The notes beneath the pieces were generated by a model. It did not search any database. It was not told the DNA's origin and worked only from the letters and a program-made list of their open reading frames with translations. 64,000 nt of DNA from Bathynomus jamesi. Its lineage: Eukaryota > Arthropoda > Malacostraca > Isopoda > Cirolanidae. Positions 52,997-63,545 of this stretch are shown here, in pieces. The stretch's first letter is position 1; the number at the start of each line of letters is the position of its first letter. The stretch is taken from the NCBI GenBank assembly GCA_023014485.1, contig JAJOZX010000879.1, forward strand, positions 859,501-923,500. Reading direction: 5' to 3'. Position numbers and translations under genes: made by a program.

Positions 52997-54359
52997 CTTT
53001 TTTTTATTAAATAAATCCCCATAATCAAAATTTTTTTTCACATTTTTTAAATAATAATAAATGCTTACCTGATGGACAGAATTTTCTTGAGAGCAGCTTC
53101 TCTCACTTCCAAGTCATCAGACTTCATCATGGAGTACAGCACATTCTCGGGCAGCAAGGTAAAAGCATTGTACTTCAGGTTCTTGAAAGCAACACCCTGG
53201 ATTTCTTCAGACTGCTGCTTGATCCTCTGGATCATGTTGAAGATGTACAGCTGCTGATTGTGGAACTTGCTGTCCCTTTTGATCTCAAACCAACTGACTG
53301 CATACACTTCCACAATGAACTTGATGGCCTGGTAAAGCTTATCCTGTAGTTCTGGAGGGTAAGCACCTCTGGTTCACAGACACATCAATCTAATTGCCAA
53401 AGTCAACCATCTTGCATGGTTTAATGGTCCAATTTTCCAGGCAACAAATCTTGGGTTGACTTTGCCCCTGGAAATTCCAAGCACATACTCCAAAAGAAGC
53501 CTCTGGTCGCTACTGAGATCATTCAGTGTCTCCTCAGCAAATTCTATGTCATCCAGGGGGCCACTGAGTTTGGTGAATTCCACTTGTGGCATATCTTGGT
53601 AGTCAATTTCACAGAGTTTTCCCAGCGGACTAGTGAAAGCAGTGGGACTTTTGGTACTGCCATCAAGATGCTTGAAAACAGCTCTGAAAGGAAGCTCATT
53701 CTGATGGAGTGAACAGCCAATGGTGTGCAATTTCCGCTCAATTTTATTTTCCAGAGCTGTTACAAGGCCTCCCTCCCAGCCAGTGTTTGTATTTGTGTTG
53801 TCAAGGAGGACAGCTTTCAGGGTATGAACACTGTTAAACTCCTCCAAGACACTAGCAACTTCTTCACCAAGAAGAACTCCAGTCGCACCTTTAATTGGGA
53901 TGACTCTGTGAGTAAGATATGTTCCACTTTCAGTTCCCGGCTCCTTTGTGAAAGTCAAATGGTGCTCTTGTCCCTTTCCTTTCTTCAGCTTAGTCTCCCC
54001 ATTTTCATCCTTAACTTCTCTGTACAGCAAAGTGTCCTTGTCAACTTTCCCATCAACCCCAATACAGACTAACTTTTCCAACCCTCATTGTGCTTTTCAT
54101 CACTTTTCACTTTCATTCTAGCTTTTTCCCTGTCCATTTTCGATTTATCAACTATTATCTGTTTCACATCAAGGCCAGGCTTAAGCAGGTCCATAGCTTG
54201 TAAGTCCAGGAGGAAGGCATTAGCAAGACTTGCCCCAAGATTGGAAGAAACATCACCCCTGATCAGTTCCATGGCATATCTGGGGGTTTTCAAAAAGCTG
54301 TAACCTCCACTTGGGTGCCTCCTTGGCTTGAACTCTTCAGCTTCACCACCAGATGGCTG

Positions 54360-54695
54360 AAATGAAAATAAAAAATAAATTACTAAAGCGAAAATGGGGG
54401 AAAATATGGGAAAAAGTAGGGAAAAATATGGGTAAAAATCGACGAAAATGGGCGGAAATAAGAATAAATTACTTAAACGAAAATGGGGGGAAAACGTGGG
54501 AAAATAGGAGGAAAAAATGGGTAAAAATTCAGGTAAAAATCGACGAAAATGGGCGGAAATAAGAATAAATTACTAAAGCGAAAATGGGCGGAAATAAGAA
54601 TAAATTACTAAAGCGAAAATGGGAGAAAAAAGGGGGAAAATAGGGACAAAAAGTAGGGATAAATTTGGGTAAAAATGGGATAAGATATAAGAAAA
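54360..54695. repeat. Tandem GGGAAAAT-rich minisatellite in intron 2
   Basis: Repeats of GGAAATAAGAATAAATTAC, TAAAGCGAAAATGGG and GGGAAAATAGG in several orders, without coding. Part of the 350-bp intron between exon 2 and 3. Confidence 0.75.
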
Positions 54696-56057
54696 AAAAT
54701 ATATTACCTCTCCTGATTCTCCTGAGCTGGATTCAAAAGAAATATCTTGTGAAGGTGGGGAGGCAAAAGTGGCCAAATCCACTTCCTGCTGCTGTTGAAT
54801 CTGGCTCTGTAATCTTTCTGCTTCAGCTGCAGCCCTCTGGTCTCTCTTCACAGCAGCTTTATCCACAGATCCCAGCTGAAAAGAGCCCTTGGGTCCTATT
54901 TTGGCCCTCTGATCTCTCAAGTATTCCCTCTCCTCTACTGGAACCTGAAATATTAAAGTATATTAAATAGGATCTAAAATAAGAGATAAAATCCTGAAAA
55001 AAAATTGATTATTAATTTCTATTATCAGGGGGGGGAAAGGAAGATTACAGGAGGAAAATGGGATATTTTTCAATTACAAGCATTGAATTTCCTCCATTTA
55101 AAAGGCACCTAATCGCACTAAGTTAGGCCAGTTAAAAGTTAAAAAAATAATAGCATTACCTTCTTACTGGGAGGACAAGTGCAGATTATGTGCTGTGTTT
55201 GACAATTTTCTTTCTTGCACTTCACAGCATTGTCATCACAGGGACGAACAGGTAGCTTACAGGTGCAAGCAGAAATGTCAAAAAGTTTATCCAGCTTTTC
55301 CTCCAGATTCTGCTCCTTAACTGTAGAAAGAGATTTCCTGTTTATCTCTTTTGCTTTCTTGAAGCACACTTTATCCACCAATTTCACTACATAATATTCC
55401 TCATACAGGGGCAGCCGCGGGTTCACTGCCTGCCAGATCTCAATCACATCCTTTGCTATCATTTTAGCAATATCATAGTCTTTCAAGTGGGTGGCTGTTT
55501 TGGAGGAAATAACTGTACTGAATAACTTGGCGGAGGGTAGGAGGCTCTGTTTTATCCAAAGGGGAAGGCTGGCCACTGAATTTTTTGGCACTATCACTTC
55601 GAGTTAACATTGCACACTTCCGTTTTTTACCCATTTTTATGAAATATCTGAAAATAAACACAATTAAATGAACGCATCATAAAATAACTTAATTTAATAC
55701 ACATTTTATAGGTTATAGGTAAATAACTAAATATCATTAAAAAATACAAAATACTACACTAATAAACATCTATAATGCATTTACAATAAGTTTCAAGCAT
55801 CGTTTTGTTAAAGAAGCCGAATTTTAATTGATTATTTTGATGAAATAAGGTCCGATATTTTGTTTGTTTACATTGCGCGAATGCCACGCGCGCAATTTTA
55901 CGCGTAAAATTCACAATTTTACAATTTAAAAATAATTAACAATCCTCAAAAAATACAATCATTTTCACAAATATGAGTTGGTGCAACGTTTTTTATACAT
56001 TAATACCTTTCTATCTAGACTAGTCCAAGATCACAGTTCCAAAATCAACCTACCCTA

Positions 56058-57013
56058 TTGATGAGTGCTGTATTGGATTACTTCGAGTAGTATACTGTAT
56101 TCATGTTATCGTACGTCTCCTTTATATGAACGGAGTGGTCGATCGGGATGAACGGCTTTAAGTTTTCGTTATGCAAGAGAACCGCTTTGAAGCTTTGCTG
56201 TGAGGAATCAATGAAGAGACGCCACTCAGATCGTGTATGTACCTGTGACAAGTTCTGGAAAAGTCCATTGATATTATGGCAATAGCAGAGCGGACCGTCT
56301 ACTGTAAAGAATGTCGCCAAATCAGGGTTTCGTTTTCGATAGTGACACACTCGGACGTTCTTCTCAAGTAAGTGTTTCTGCTTGAGTCTCGAGGACAGAA
56401 GTTCTGATTTCTCTATGGAGAGGGCTACGTCTCTAATGAGGTCATTCAACTCGTTTTGGATAAGCCTCTCCGGCTCCGATTGCTCTTCGTCAGGTGTGGT
56501 CAAGATCGGCCGAAGGTCCCGCATCTCCGCCAATCGCACCTTCGTCGGATTCCCTTTCGTCTTCTAAAGAATCGAGTCCATGCTGTGGAGGTATCAGAAT
56601 CGTGTCCTCGTGATGGATCGGTCTGATCGGCTTCTAATCGGCTTCTAATCGGCTTTATCCAAGTCTACGTTCGGATAAACGATGTTATGCTTGTTCTTCA
56701 CGGAGAATCCAGTTATGTTAACCTTGCAAAAGTAACAATCACCATGATGGTCTCTCGGCTCCCTCCATATCATGGGTATAGCGAACGGCATCGACTTTTT
56801 CCTTTGGTTCAACCAGTAACGTAATCCATTCGAACAAGCGGTGCAGATAACATGTGGCGCCCACGTCATATCTTGGTCACCTAGTGGACAGCCGAAGTAT
56901 AACCAGTAAGTTTTCCGAAGATCCATCGTGATTGTAGGCCGTTGTGATTTAGTCGCGAACGAACCGCACACGTAACAGAAATTGTCGGGGTGATTTTTAC
57001 ACTTTCGAGGCAT
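56058..57013 (-). pseudogene. CMC-type transposase C, N-terminal part
   Basis: Start MPRKCKNHPDNFCYVCGSFA at 57,013, with CYVCG, CTACSNGL and CYFCKVN zinc-binding pairs as in transposase A. A frame change at about 56,640-56,550, then ELNDLIRDVALSIEKSELLS and SEWRLFIDSSQQSFKAVLLH in 56,539-56,078. The break at 56,065 is the TAGGG element's target duplication. Confidence 0.8.
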
Positions 57014-57309
57014 GATGATCGATGGGTGGGTTGATGTAAATCACCTAAAAAAAATAAATGTGCAAGTGGGCGACACAAAACAAAACACAACACACAACTA
57101 GACATGTGACTGCTACGCTAAAGAATAAAAGGGATGTACATGTGCAACGTTTGCAAATTTGTGGTCAGCAACTGCTCTCACCTAAAATACCACAAGACAA
57201 CCTGCGGAAAGCCTAAGTTGAAATGATAAAATGCCATACATGAGGGTACAGAAACGGTAAAGCAAAAACCTACACCTAAGCTGCAACGACAAAATACTCC
57301 GCTACATGT

Positions 57310-57510
57310 ATAAAGGACGCATATCATATATTGTATATACAGTATTATATATTATATTATAAATTATATAGTTATATACATAGTATATATTCTATATATA
57401 TAGTATTATATATTATATTATATATAGTTATATGCATATTATATATATATAGTATTACATTATATATACACGAGTATATTATATTTATTATATATATTAT
57501 GATCGGTCTC
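57310..57510. repeat. TATA-rich low-complexity tract
   Basis: Irregular TATATAGTATTATATATTATA repeats in the 5' region of CMC element C. Confidence 0.85.
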
Positions 57511-57628
57511 ATCTCGAAAACTAGACGTGGTAGAGGAAAACCGAAAACAGATTTAGAATCAGCGTCCCAACAGCTATCTAGCCCACCCATAATTATGTCG
57601 GATGAAAAATACTTGTTGGCCAGCGTAA

Positions 57629-57765
57629 TAGAAAGTATTTTTGTTGGTCCTCAGATCAATGAGCTGATGAAAGATACTGTTTTTGATGGAACCTTAAATG
57701 AATTTGAAAATAGAGCCTGAACCGCCTTCAAAGCAATTATTCAGAACTTCTTAGGTTTGTTTTGC
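57629..57765 (+). pseudogene. CMC-type transposase B, continuation after nested insertion
   Basis: Codes ESIFVGPQINELMKDTVFDG and, after one stop, AFKAIIQNFLG, aligning with EGIFVGPQIREVLNDTEFEK and AFKWICENFPG of transposase A. It directly follows the TAA duplication. Similarity is lost after about 57,765. Confidence 0.8.
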
Positions 57766-58218
57766 CGGTGTGACGGTTACATGTGTTTCGATCGAAGTCC
57801 GAATAAAAGCGGTATTACAGTAAAAATCCTGCACTTAATTAGTTTTAAACGGTGCCGATATTGTGAGTTAATTCATAGTGCTCAGTGGTATTTCTCTTTA
57901 AAAACTAAAAATCGCGGCATTTGCCAAAAAAGTAAAAAAACCGAAGCAAATTTATCTATACAGCATTTTTCTGAGTGTTTCTTTGTGAAGGAAATTAGCT
58001 GCCTATCGAAATGCCTACAAATACCCCCATTATCCCTCGCGGCCACAGTCGCGAGCACCAATCAGTGAGAAGTATACAGCGTGCCACATCCCCCATCCCC
58101 CGAAGTAACGGAGAGTGCTTTCCCTCACTCAGCTTGAGTTAACCCCCACCCAATACTTCCCATAATATCCTTTTTGAGTCAATTTTGTGCACCAGCGTGC
58201 GTCTACCCTCTAGCAGTA
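57766..58218 (+). other. Probable 5' UTR of LINE-alpha
   Basis: No gene. GC-rich and CCCC-rich part at 58,030-58,160 directly before the ORF1 ATG; the upstream limit of the LINE is unclear (about 57,900). Confidence 0.4.
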
Positions 58219-59019
58219 ACATGGAAATGATAAATAAATTCTTGCAACTCTGTGGTATCTGCAACGATGCAACTTATGAGGAAAAGGCGATAAGGTGCGA
58301 TCTCTGCCAGTTGCTTTTTGATTTCAGATGCCTAGAATGGGAAGATGAAAAAATCTCCCTCATAACGAACGCGAAGCAACTTAATGGGATAACATTTTTC
58401 TGCAAAACTGCATGACCGAAATAAACTCTTTTACGGTATTTAAAGCAGAGAGAGACTACGAGAAGAAAATAAAAGAGGAAAGTGGGAATAAAGAACAGAG
58501 GAAAACAGAAGAAACGAAGAAAGGCGAAGCAGAAATAAATTAAATACCGTCACACAACAAGGCCGAAACCATACAGGCAAAAGAGAGTATAAAGAGAACA
58601 GGTGGTATAAAGGCAACGAAGAACATTAGTACAAATAGTATAAATAGGAAAAGACAAGAGTGCAATCAAGAAAACGGAGTGAAACTGTCCTCCAATAAGG
58701 AGCAAAAAACAAAGGCCACAAGTAAATATGGGGACGGAAATACCGCATATGCAGATATTATATAAAAGATAATTGCAGATATAAAAGCGAACAATGTATA
58801 TATGAACATCCCCCAATGAGCAATTTCTTCCATAATAATGGTCATTGTAAATTTGGAGACAGATGCAAATTCTACCACCCGGACATCTGCAGGCCTTACG
58901 CAAAATATGGAACCTGCAAATACGGGAAAAAATGCTACTATTAACATCTCCCAACAAACCCAAGGGACAAAGGACAAAGTTTAAAGGGTAATAGGAATAA
59001 CAATAACAATAGAAACAAC

Positions 59020-59693
59020 CATAGGCGTATGGGATGGCACTTTACTTTGGGGGTCGGAAAAAATTTGCCCTGAAAATTTTCAGGGTGCCCTTATTTCCGC
59101 ATAAGCACTATGTGTAGCATAAAATAACACAAAGGTTAGAGTATGAGTAACATATATTAAAGCCTTTTTTATATAAAAAGCATTACAATTTACAAAAATG
59201 AGATAAAATTTTGCTACAACATTTCTAAATGACAAACAAAACTACGGCATTGCAGTTGGTATAGAATTCAGTAAGTCCTCAACTTACGTTTTAATTATTT
59301 ACTACAAGTATAATATGAGGCGTTGCGTGGAAGAAGGGCGACCTAGCCAAAATCAAATCTTTGAGAAAAATGCATTTTAAGTTGGAGAGGTATTTATCGA
59401 CAATTAGGTAGAAGAAGGGCGACCTAGCCATTTTTGGTGAAAATGAATTATTGCTGTTTTCAGTAGCTTAATATATTATATTAAGCTACTGAAAATCAGC
59501 AATAATTCATTTCCGCCAAAAATGGCTAGGTCGCCCTTCTTCCATGCAACGCCTCAATTATTATCAAGTAATTAATTCACTTCAAGAAGTAAAAAAAAAC
59601 AAAAATGTCAGGAAAAATCTGCCCTGAAAATGCTCAATTCTCTAGTCCTGAGGGGGCTGTCGCCCCCAAGACCTCCAGCCTCATACGCCTATG
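59020..59693. mobile_element. hAT-type MITE in LINE-alpha ORF1
   Basis: The ends CATAGGCGTATG and CATACGCCTATG are perfect inverted repeats of 12 bp. Flanks GAAACAAC (59,012-59,019) and GGAACAAC (59,694-59,701) match at 7 of 8. No coding. It carries a nested foldback (59,316-59,556). Confidence 0.8.
59316..59556. mobile_element. Nested foldback MITE with long hairpin
   Basis: Ends TGAGGCGTTGCGTGGAAGAA and its inverted counterpart. GAAGAAGGGCGACCTAGCCA occurs twice on the left (59,329 and 59,412) and inverted once on the right (59,522-59,543). The central part, 59,412-59,543, folds on itself nearly perfectly, with TTATATTA at the turn. Confidence 0.8.
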
Positions 59694-60412
59694 GGAACAA
59701 CAATAGGAACACAATGAGCGAACAAAAAAAAAATTTCAACATTGCAAACATGATACGGCTGCTAAATGTCATCCAACGCGTGCAAGTTGACACAGCTGGG
59801 AACCCCCAAGCTAAACCGCTTCAGGGCAAGAAGCTACCAGAACAGGTAGGCTGAAACAGATCTCCCTCAGAGGACCATAGGGCAACGAAACAAGCGATAC
59901 CGAAAGAAAACGAACTTGAAATGCACAAGGGGCAACGAAAAACAAAGAACACAAATATTGTCCTGGCTAATATTCAAGGAATAAGACCAAACCAGTCACT
60001 CAAAAAAGTTTCATACCTGAAAGGATTTATGGACGAAACAAGGGCGGACATCGCATGCCTCACAGAAACTCATCTTAAGGATTGTCAAGGAAATTGTGAA
60101 AACTGCGAACACTGTATTGATAAGAAAGACAAATATAGAGGGTTTCAACTTACTAAGAGCGGATAGAACAGCGAGACCTAAAGGTGGTAATAAGTAAATC
60201 AAACAGCTTTGTGGAACTCCTAGCAGTAAAACTAGAAAAATTAAACGTGATACTGATAATCATCTATAGACCTCCAAACACTCCAACCGAAAAATTCTCG
60301 GAGGCTATTGATGATATCAGAAACCTAATAAAGGCAATAAACCTCCATCCCCCAATATAATGATCTGCGGAGACTTTAACTTCCCATTTATAAAATACAA
60401 AAAGGTGGATAG

Positions 60413-60415
<3 letters not shown>

Positions 60416-60467
<52 letters not shown>

Positions 60468-61304
60468 AAACACAGACCGTGCATGGAACAAGGAACTCTT
60501 CTGGGAAATTAAATCCACTATAGTCCGAATAAGTAATGGTAAATGACAAATACCATAGTTTTTCTTTTTCATGATGCTAGCCCGACGTGGGCAACGGGTC
60601 TCTCGCAAAGAGATCCCATAAATATAGCTTCCCTCACCATCTATCTGCAAAGCTGGATCCTGTCTGCTTTGCAGATAGCTGGTGAGGGAAGCTATATTTA
60701 TGGGATCTCTTTGCGAGAGACCCGTTGCCCACGTCGGGCTAGCATCATGAAAAAGAAAAACTATGGTATTTGTCATTTACCATTACTTATTCGGACTATA
60801 GTGGATTTAATTTTCCAAGAAGAGTTCCTTGTTCCATGCACGGTCTGTGTTTAACATATAAATTTCTCAGGGGACCATTCTGAGTTTGTGTATATTAAAC
60901 GGACGTGTTACGTGCCTTGAAAAGTGGACGCTCAATGTCCCGGTTGAGGTTTAAGTTTTGGTTTTTTTGGCTAAAAATACAATAGTTACCCCTTTTTCTT
61001 TGTTTATTCAATCCGACGTGAATGCAAAGAGTCTTTTACTTATATAGAGGTTCTGAATGTAGGGACTAGGCTTGCTTTAAACCCTAGATCCATGTCCCAA
61101 AGCTGGATCCTGTCTGCTTTGCAGATAGCTGGTGAGGGAAGCTATATTTATGGGATCTCTTTGCGAGAGACCCGTTGCCCAGGTCGGGCTAGCATCATGA
61201 AAAAGAAAAACTATGGTATTTGTCATTTACCATTACTTATTCGGACTATAGTGGATTTAATTTTCCCAGAAGAGTTCCTTGTTCCATGCACGGTCTGTGT
61301 GGAA
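60416..61304. repeat. F-family foldback inserted in LINE-alpha
   Basis: A (TA)n run (60,416-60,463), a direct arm to 60,652, and an inverted arm and an additional inverted unit to 61,304. Blocks CACAGACCGTGCATGGAACA and AGATAGCTGGTGAGGGAAGC as in other copies. The LINE sequence on both sides is collinear but lacks about 50 codons between GDFN and NLIADIKITP, so a deletion accompanied the insertion. Confidence 0.8.
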
Positions 61305-61643
61305 AAATAACACGAACTTGATTGCCGATATAAAAATAACCCCAACCATTATCTCAGACCACAACTTAATCGAGATATCAACAAATATGGCGACAACATT
61401 AAAAGACAGTACACATATTGAGGAAAGAAACAAATTTGGGGCCTTTAACTTAAACTCCAAGACTATAAATTGGGAAGCAATCAGATCGCACATGGCCCAA
61501 ATAGAGTGGAGAACAGTTTTAGAGAATAAAACAACTGAAAAAATGCTAACAACCTTGGAAGAAAAGAGAATTTTAGAAAAATATGCTCCGAAATCACAGC
61601 CAAAAGGAAAGCGGAGCTGGCAAGAGAGGCAAAAGAGAAGAAT

Positions 61644-61713
61644 ATTCCGCAAAAGAAAGAGAGTGGAGGCGAAGTTGGCTAACTTCGCCTGCACTCTTTT
61701 TCTTTTGCGGAAT
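61644..61713. repeat. Short perfect-like palindrome in LINE-alpha ORF2
   Basis: ATTCCGCAAAAGAAAGAGAG at 61,644 is followed after GAGGCGAAGTTGG by its inverted copy ending GCGGAAT at 61,713. Arms about 34 bp with no spacer. It inserts an out-of-place stretch into otherwise normal coding sequence. Confidence 0.8.
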
Positions 61714-62976
61714 AATGCCAGGAAAGTAAAACAAGAAAAACTGGAGGGTATCGATAGGGAAATACAAACCCTGATTAAGGACCGTACAGAGAGGGAAGAG
61801 GAAAAGGAGGTAGAAGCAATAAAGGAAAATCCAAATTACTTTTATAGCTATGTGAAAAGGAAAACAAAAACGCGCGCCGCTATCGGGCCCTTAAGGAAGA
61901 GAAATAATGAACTAACCGACGATCTAAAAGAAATATCTGAAACATTGAGAACCCAGTTTGAATCAGTTTTAAGTACCCCAAAAAGTGACAAAGCGATACC
62001 TGACATAGATGCATTCTTTGAAGAGAAATTGCAAGGAGATTGTGTAACAGACTTTGATTTTACCCCAGAAGATGTAGCGAGAGCTATAGGACAAATGAAA
62101 TCACATTCAGCTGCAGGTCCGGACAATTGGAACGCAGTATTGATTAAAAACTGTAAAAATATCCATATCCTTTATACTGGATATGGAGAAGATCCCTAGA
62201 CACAGGGTAAATACCGAGCATCTTGAAATGAGCAGACATTGTCCCTATATATAAAGGAGGGGATAGATCTCAAGCAAAGAACTATAGACCAGTGTTATTG
62301 ATGTCCCACCTCACCAAAGTATTTGAAAGAATAGTTAGAGAGAAAATTTATAATTTCTTTGAGACATTGGAGAGATTCAACGAAAATCAGTACGGATTCC
62401 GATCAGGTAGATCATGCCTGTCATAACTAATAGAGAACTATAACAATATCCTCGATGCACTGGAAGGCAATGACAACTACGATGCAATATACACGGATTT
62501 TGCTAAAGCTTTCGACAAATATGACCATGGTATAATAGCACCTAAAATGAAATATATGGGAATAACAGGCAAAGTGGGAAAAATGGATCTATAACTTCCT
62601 CAGAAAACGTCTGCAGGTCGTCAAAATTCAAAGTATATCATCATCAGAATCGGAAGTACGCAGCCCAGTACCACTAGGGAGAGTACTGGCCCCACTCCTG
62701 TTCATTATCATGCTAACAGACAAAGGAGTAAACAACAACAGTATAGTAACATCCTTTGCGGACGATACAAAGATCAGCAGAAAAATCAGCGATGTAAGTG
62801 GAGGCCTTGCAGGGGGACACGAACAAAATATATAAATGGTCAGAAGACAACAAAATGACATTTAACACCGAGAAATTTCAGCTCTTGAGATATGGTACAA
62901 ATGAGGAACTTAAAATGACTGCATATTATGCTCCACATTGACAGGAAATTCAGAGAAGCACGATCTGTGAGTAATA

Positions 62977-63545
62977 ATGACCGATGATGCCAAATTTGAA
63001 ACACAAAATCAGATAGCGATAAATAACTCAAAAAGAGTTCCGGGACAGGTACTAAGAACGTTCAAAAGAAGGGACAGGACAATAATGATTCCCCTGCTGA
63101 GAACACTGATTATATCAAAACTTGAATACTGCTCAGTCTTGACGTCCCCATATAAAAAGGAAGAAACTAACAGACTAGAAGAAACTCAGTGACATTTCAC
63201 AGCCAAGATTGATGGCTGCAACGAGCTCAACTACTGGGAAAGACTCCATAAACTAATTCTGTACTCCCTAAAAACAAGAAGAGAGAGGTACACCATAATC
63301 TACATATGGAAAATGATCGAAAAACTGGTACCAGACCTCAAACTAAACCAAATTACAATTCAAACAACACTGGAAAATAGGAAAGGCAGGATGTGTAGTG
63401 TTTCCACATCAAAGGCCCGACAAGAAACCTCTTCAACACTGAAGGAAAATAGCTTGGTTGTCAGGGGGCCAAGACTTTTTAACCAGATTCCAAAGGACCT
63501 CAGTAGCATGGGCGCAAAAAGAGAGTGCAATGAATTGCAAATGTT
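62977..63545 (+). pseudogene. LINE-alpha ORF2 C-terminal domain
   Basis: Contains RVPGQVLRTFKRRDRTIMIP, LIISKLEYCSVLTSPYKKEE and, after a stop at 63,190, LNYWERLHKLILYSLKTRRE, MIEKLVPDLKLN and RGPRLFNQIPKDLSSMGA. This follows the pattern of CR1/Jockey-type LINE C-termini (SKLEYC...VWSPY, RRERY, FFNxLPxxLR). Confidence 0.75.

Larger units (their letters stand above)
52426..55634 (-). pseudogene. TAGGG-family transposase, four exons, three lesions
   Basis: Exons on the minus strand: 1, 55,634-55,160 (start MGKKRKCAMLTRSD, ends CPPSKK); 2, 54,944-54,708 (VPVEEREYLRDQRAKIGPKG, serine-rich end); 3, 54,356-53,069 (core with IGVDGK, LDNTNTNTGWEGG, GCSLHQNELPFR, GPLNHARW); 4, 52,750-52,426. All introns have GT-AG ends and phases that keep the frame: 0, 0 and 2. 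Lesions: a frameshift in exon 1 near 55,560, another in exon 3 near 54,080 and an in-frame TGA at 53,374. The protein has a polar N-terminal region with a CxC/CxxxC cluster (FDISACTCKLPVRPC), the core, and a C-terminal coiled region. VDGK and LDNTNTNTG are equivalent to WDGK and FDTTATNTG of copy 1 and are the likely first two acidic active-site residues. Confidence 0.75.
52103..56057 (-). mobile_element. TAGGG-family DNA transposon, copy 2 (complete, 3,955 bp)
   Basis: The left end is TAAGGGAGGTTGATTTT and the right end, read inward, TAGGGTAGGTTGATTTT; they match at 15 of 17 positions, and a second matching block TTGGACTAGTC.AGATAG is a little farther in on each side. It is flanked by identical TTGATGAG (52,095-52,102 and 56,058-56,065), and removal with one duplicate rejoins the CMC C transposase. 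It contains one four-exon transposase gene on the minus strand. An 8-bp duplication is compatible with hAT, P, Merlin or Zisupton-like groups, but the TAGGG ends and the protein do not fit any I can name. Confidence 0.9.
51132..57625 (-). mobile_element. CMC transposon C, split by TAGGG element 2
   Basis: Left end CACTGGTCAACAAAATCG at 51,132 and right end TTGTTGGCCAGCG at 57,612-57,625; TAA target duplication on both sides. The minus-strand transposase has its C-terminal part in 51,300-52,102 and its N-terminal part in 56,058-57,013. Between them sits the TAGGG element (52,103-56,057). A (TA)-rich tract at 57,310-57,510 has expanded in its 5' region. Confidence 0.88.
50000..57765 (+). mobile_element. 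CMC transposon B, split by element C
   Basis: The coding sequence runs on the plus strand from 50,189 to 51,131, stops at the insertion of element C, and resumes at 57,629 to about 57,765. The resumed sequence (ESIFVGPQINELMKDTVFDG) matches the part of transposase A that directly follows the last segment before the break. TAA is duplicated at 51,129-51,131 and 57,626-57,628. Neither end of B was found. Confidence 0.8.
58219..59854 (+). pseudogene. LINE-alpha ORF1: PHD-like finger and two CCCH fingers
   Basis: Starts MEMINKFLQLCGICNDATYE. The first finger has CGIC, CDLC, a Cys near residue 32 (FDFRCLEW) and a final CKTA in which the last Cys is lost by a frameshift; it is of PHD type. A broken basic linker follows (58,415-58,800). 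CCCH finger 1 lies at 58,842-58,880 (GHCKFGDRCKFYH) and finger 2 at 58,887-58,945 (CRPYAKYGTCKYGKKCYY then a stop before H). The end is in 59,700-59,854 (SEQKKNFNIANMIRLL), after the MITE. ORF1 proteins coat the LINE RNA; CCCH fingers are RNA-binding, a sensible substitute for the more usual CCHC knuckles. Confidence 0.7.
59920..62860 (+). pseudogene. LINE-alpha ORF2: endonuclease and reverse transcriptase
   Basis: Start MHKGQRKTKNTNIVLANIQG (59,921). Endonuclease motifs ANIQGIRPN, LTETHL, YRPP and ICGDFNFPF (60,362) follow, and the domain is cut by the F-family insertion at about 60,416. After 61,305 it continues with NLIADIKITPTIISDHNLIE. The linker is open to 62,199. Reverse transcriptase boxes: KSHSAAGPDNWNA, YRPVLLMSHL (about 62,287), NQYGFRSGRS, TDFAKAFDKYDH (62,495-62,530), VLAPLLFIIML (62,683) and FADDTK (62,755-62,772), in two or three frames with stops. 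The downstream helical part is 62,977-63,192 and 63,313-63,545. Confidence 0.8.
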
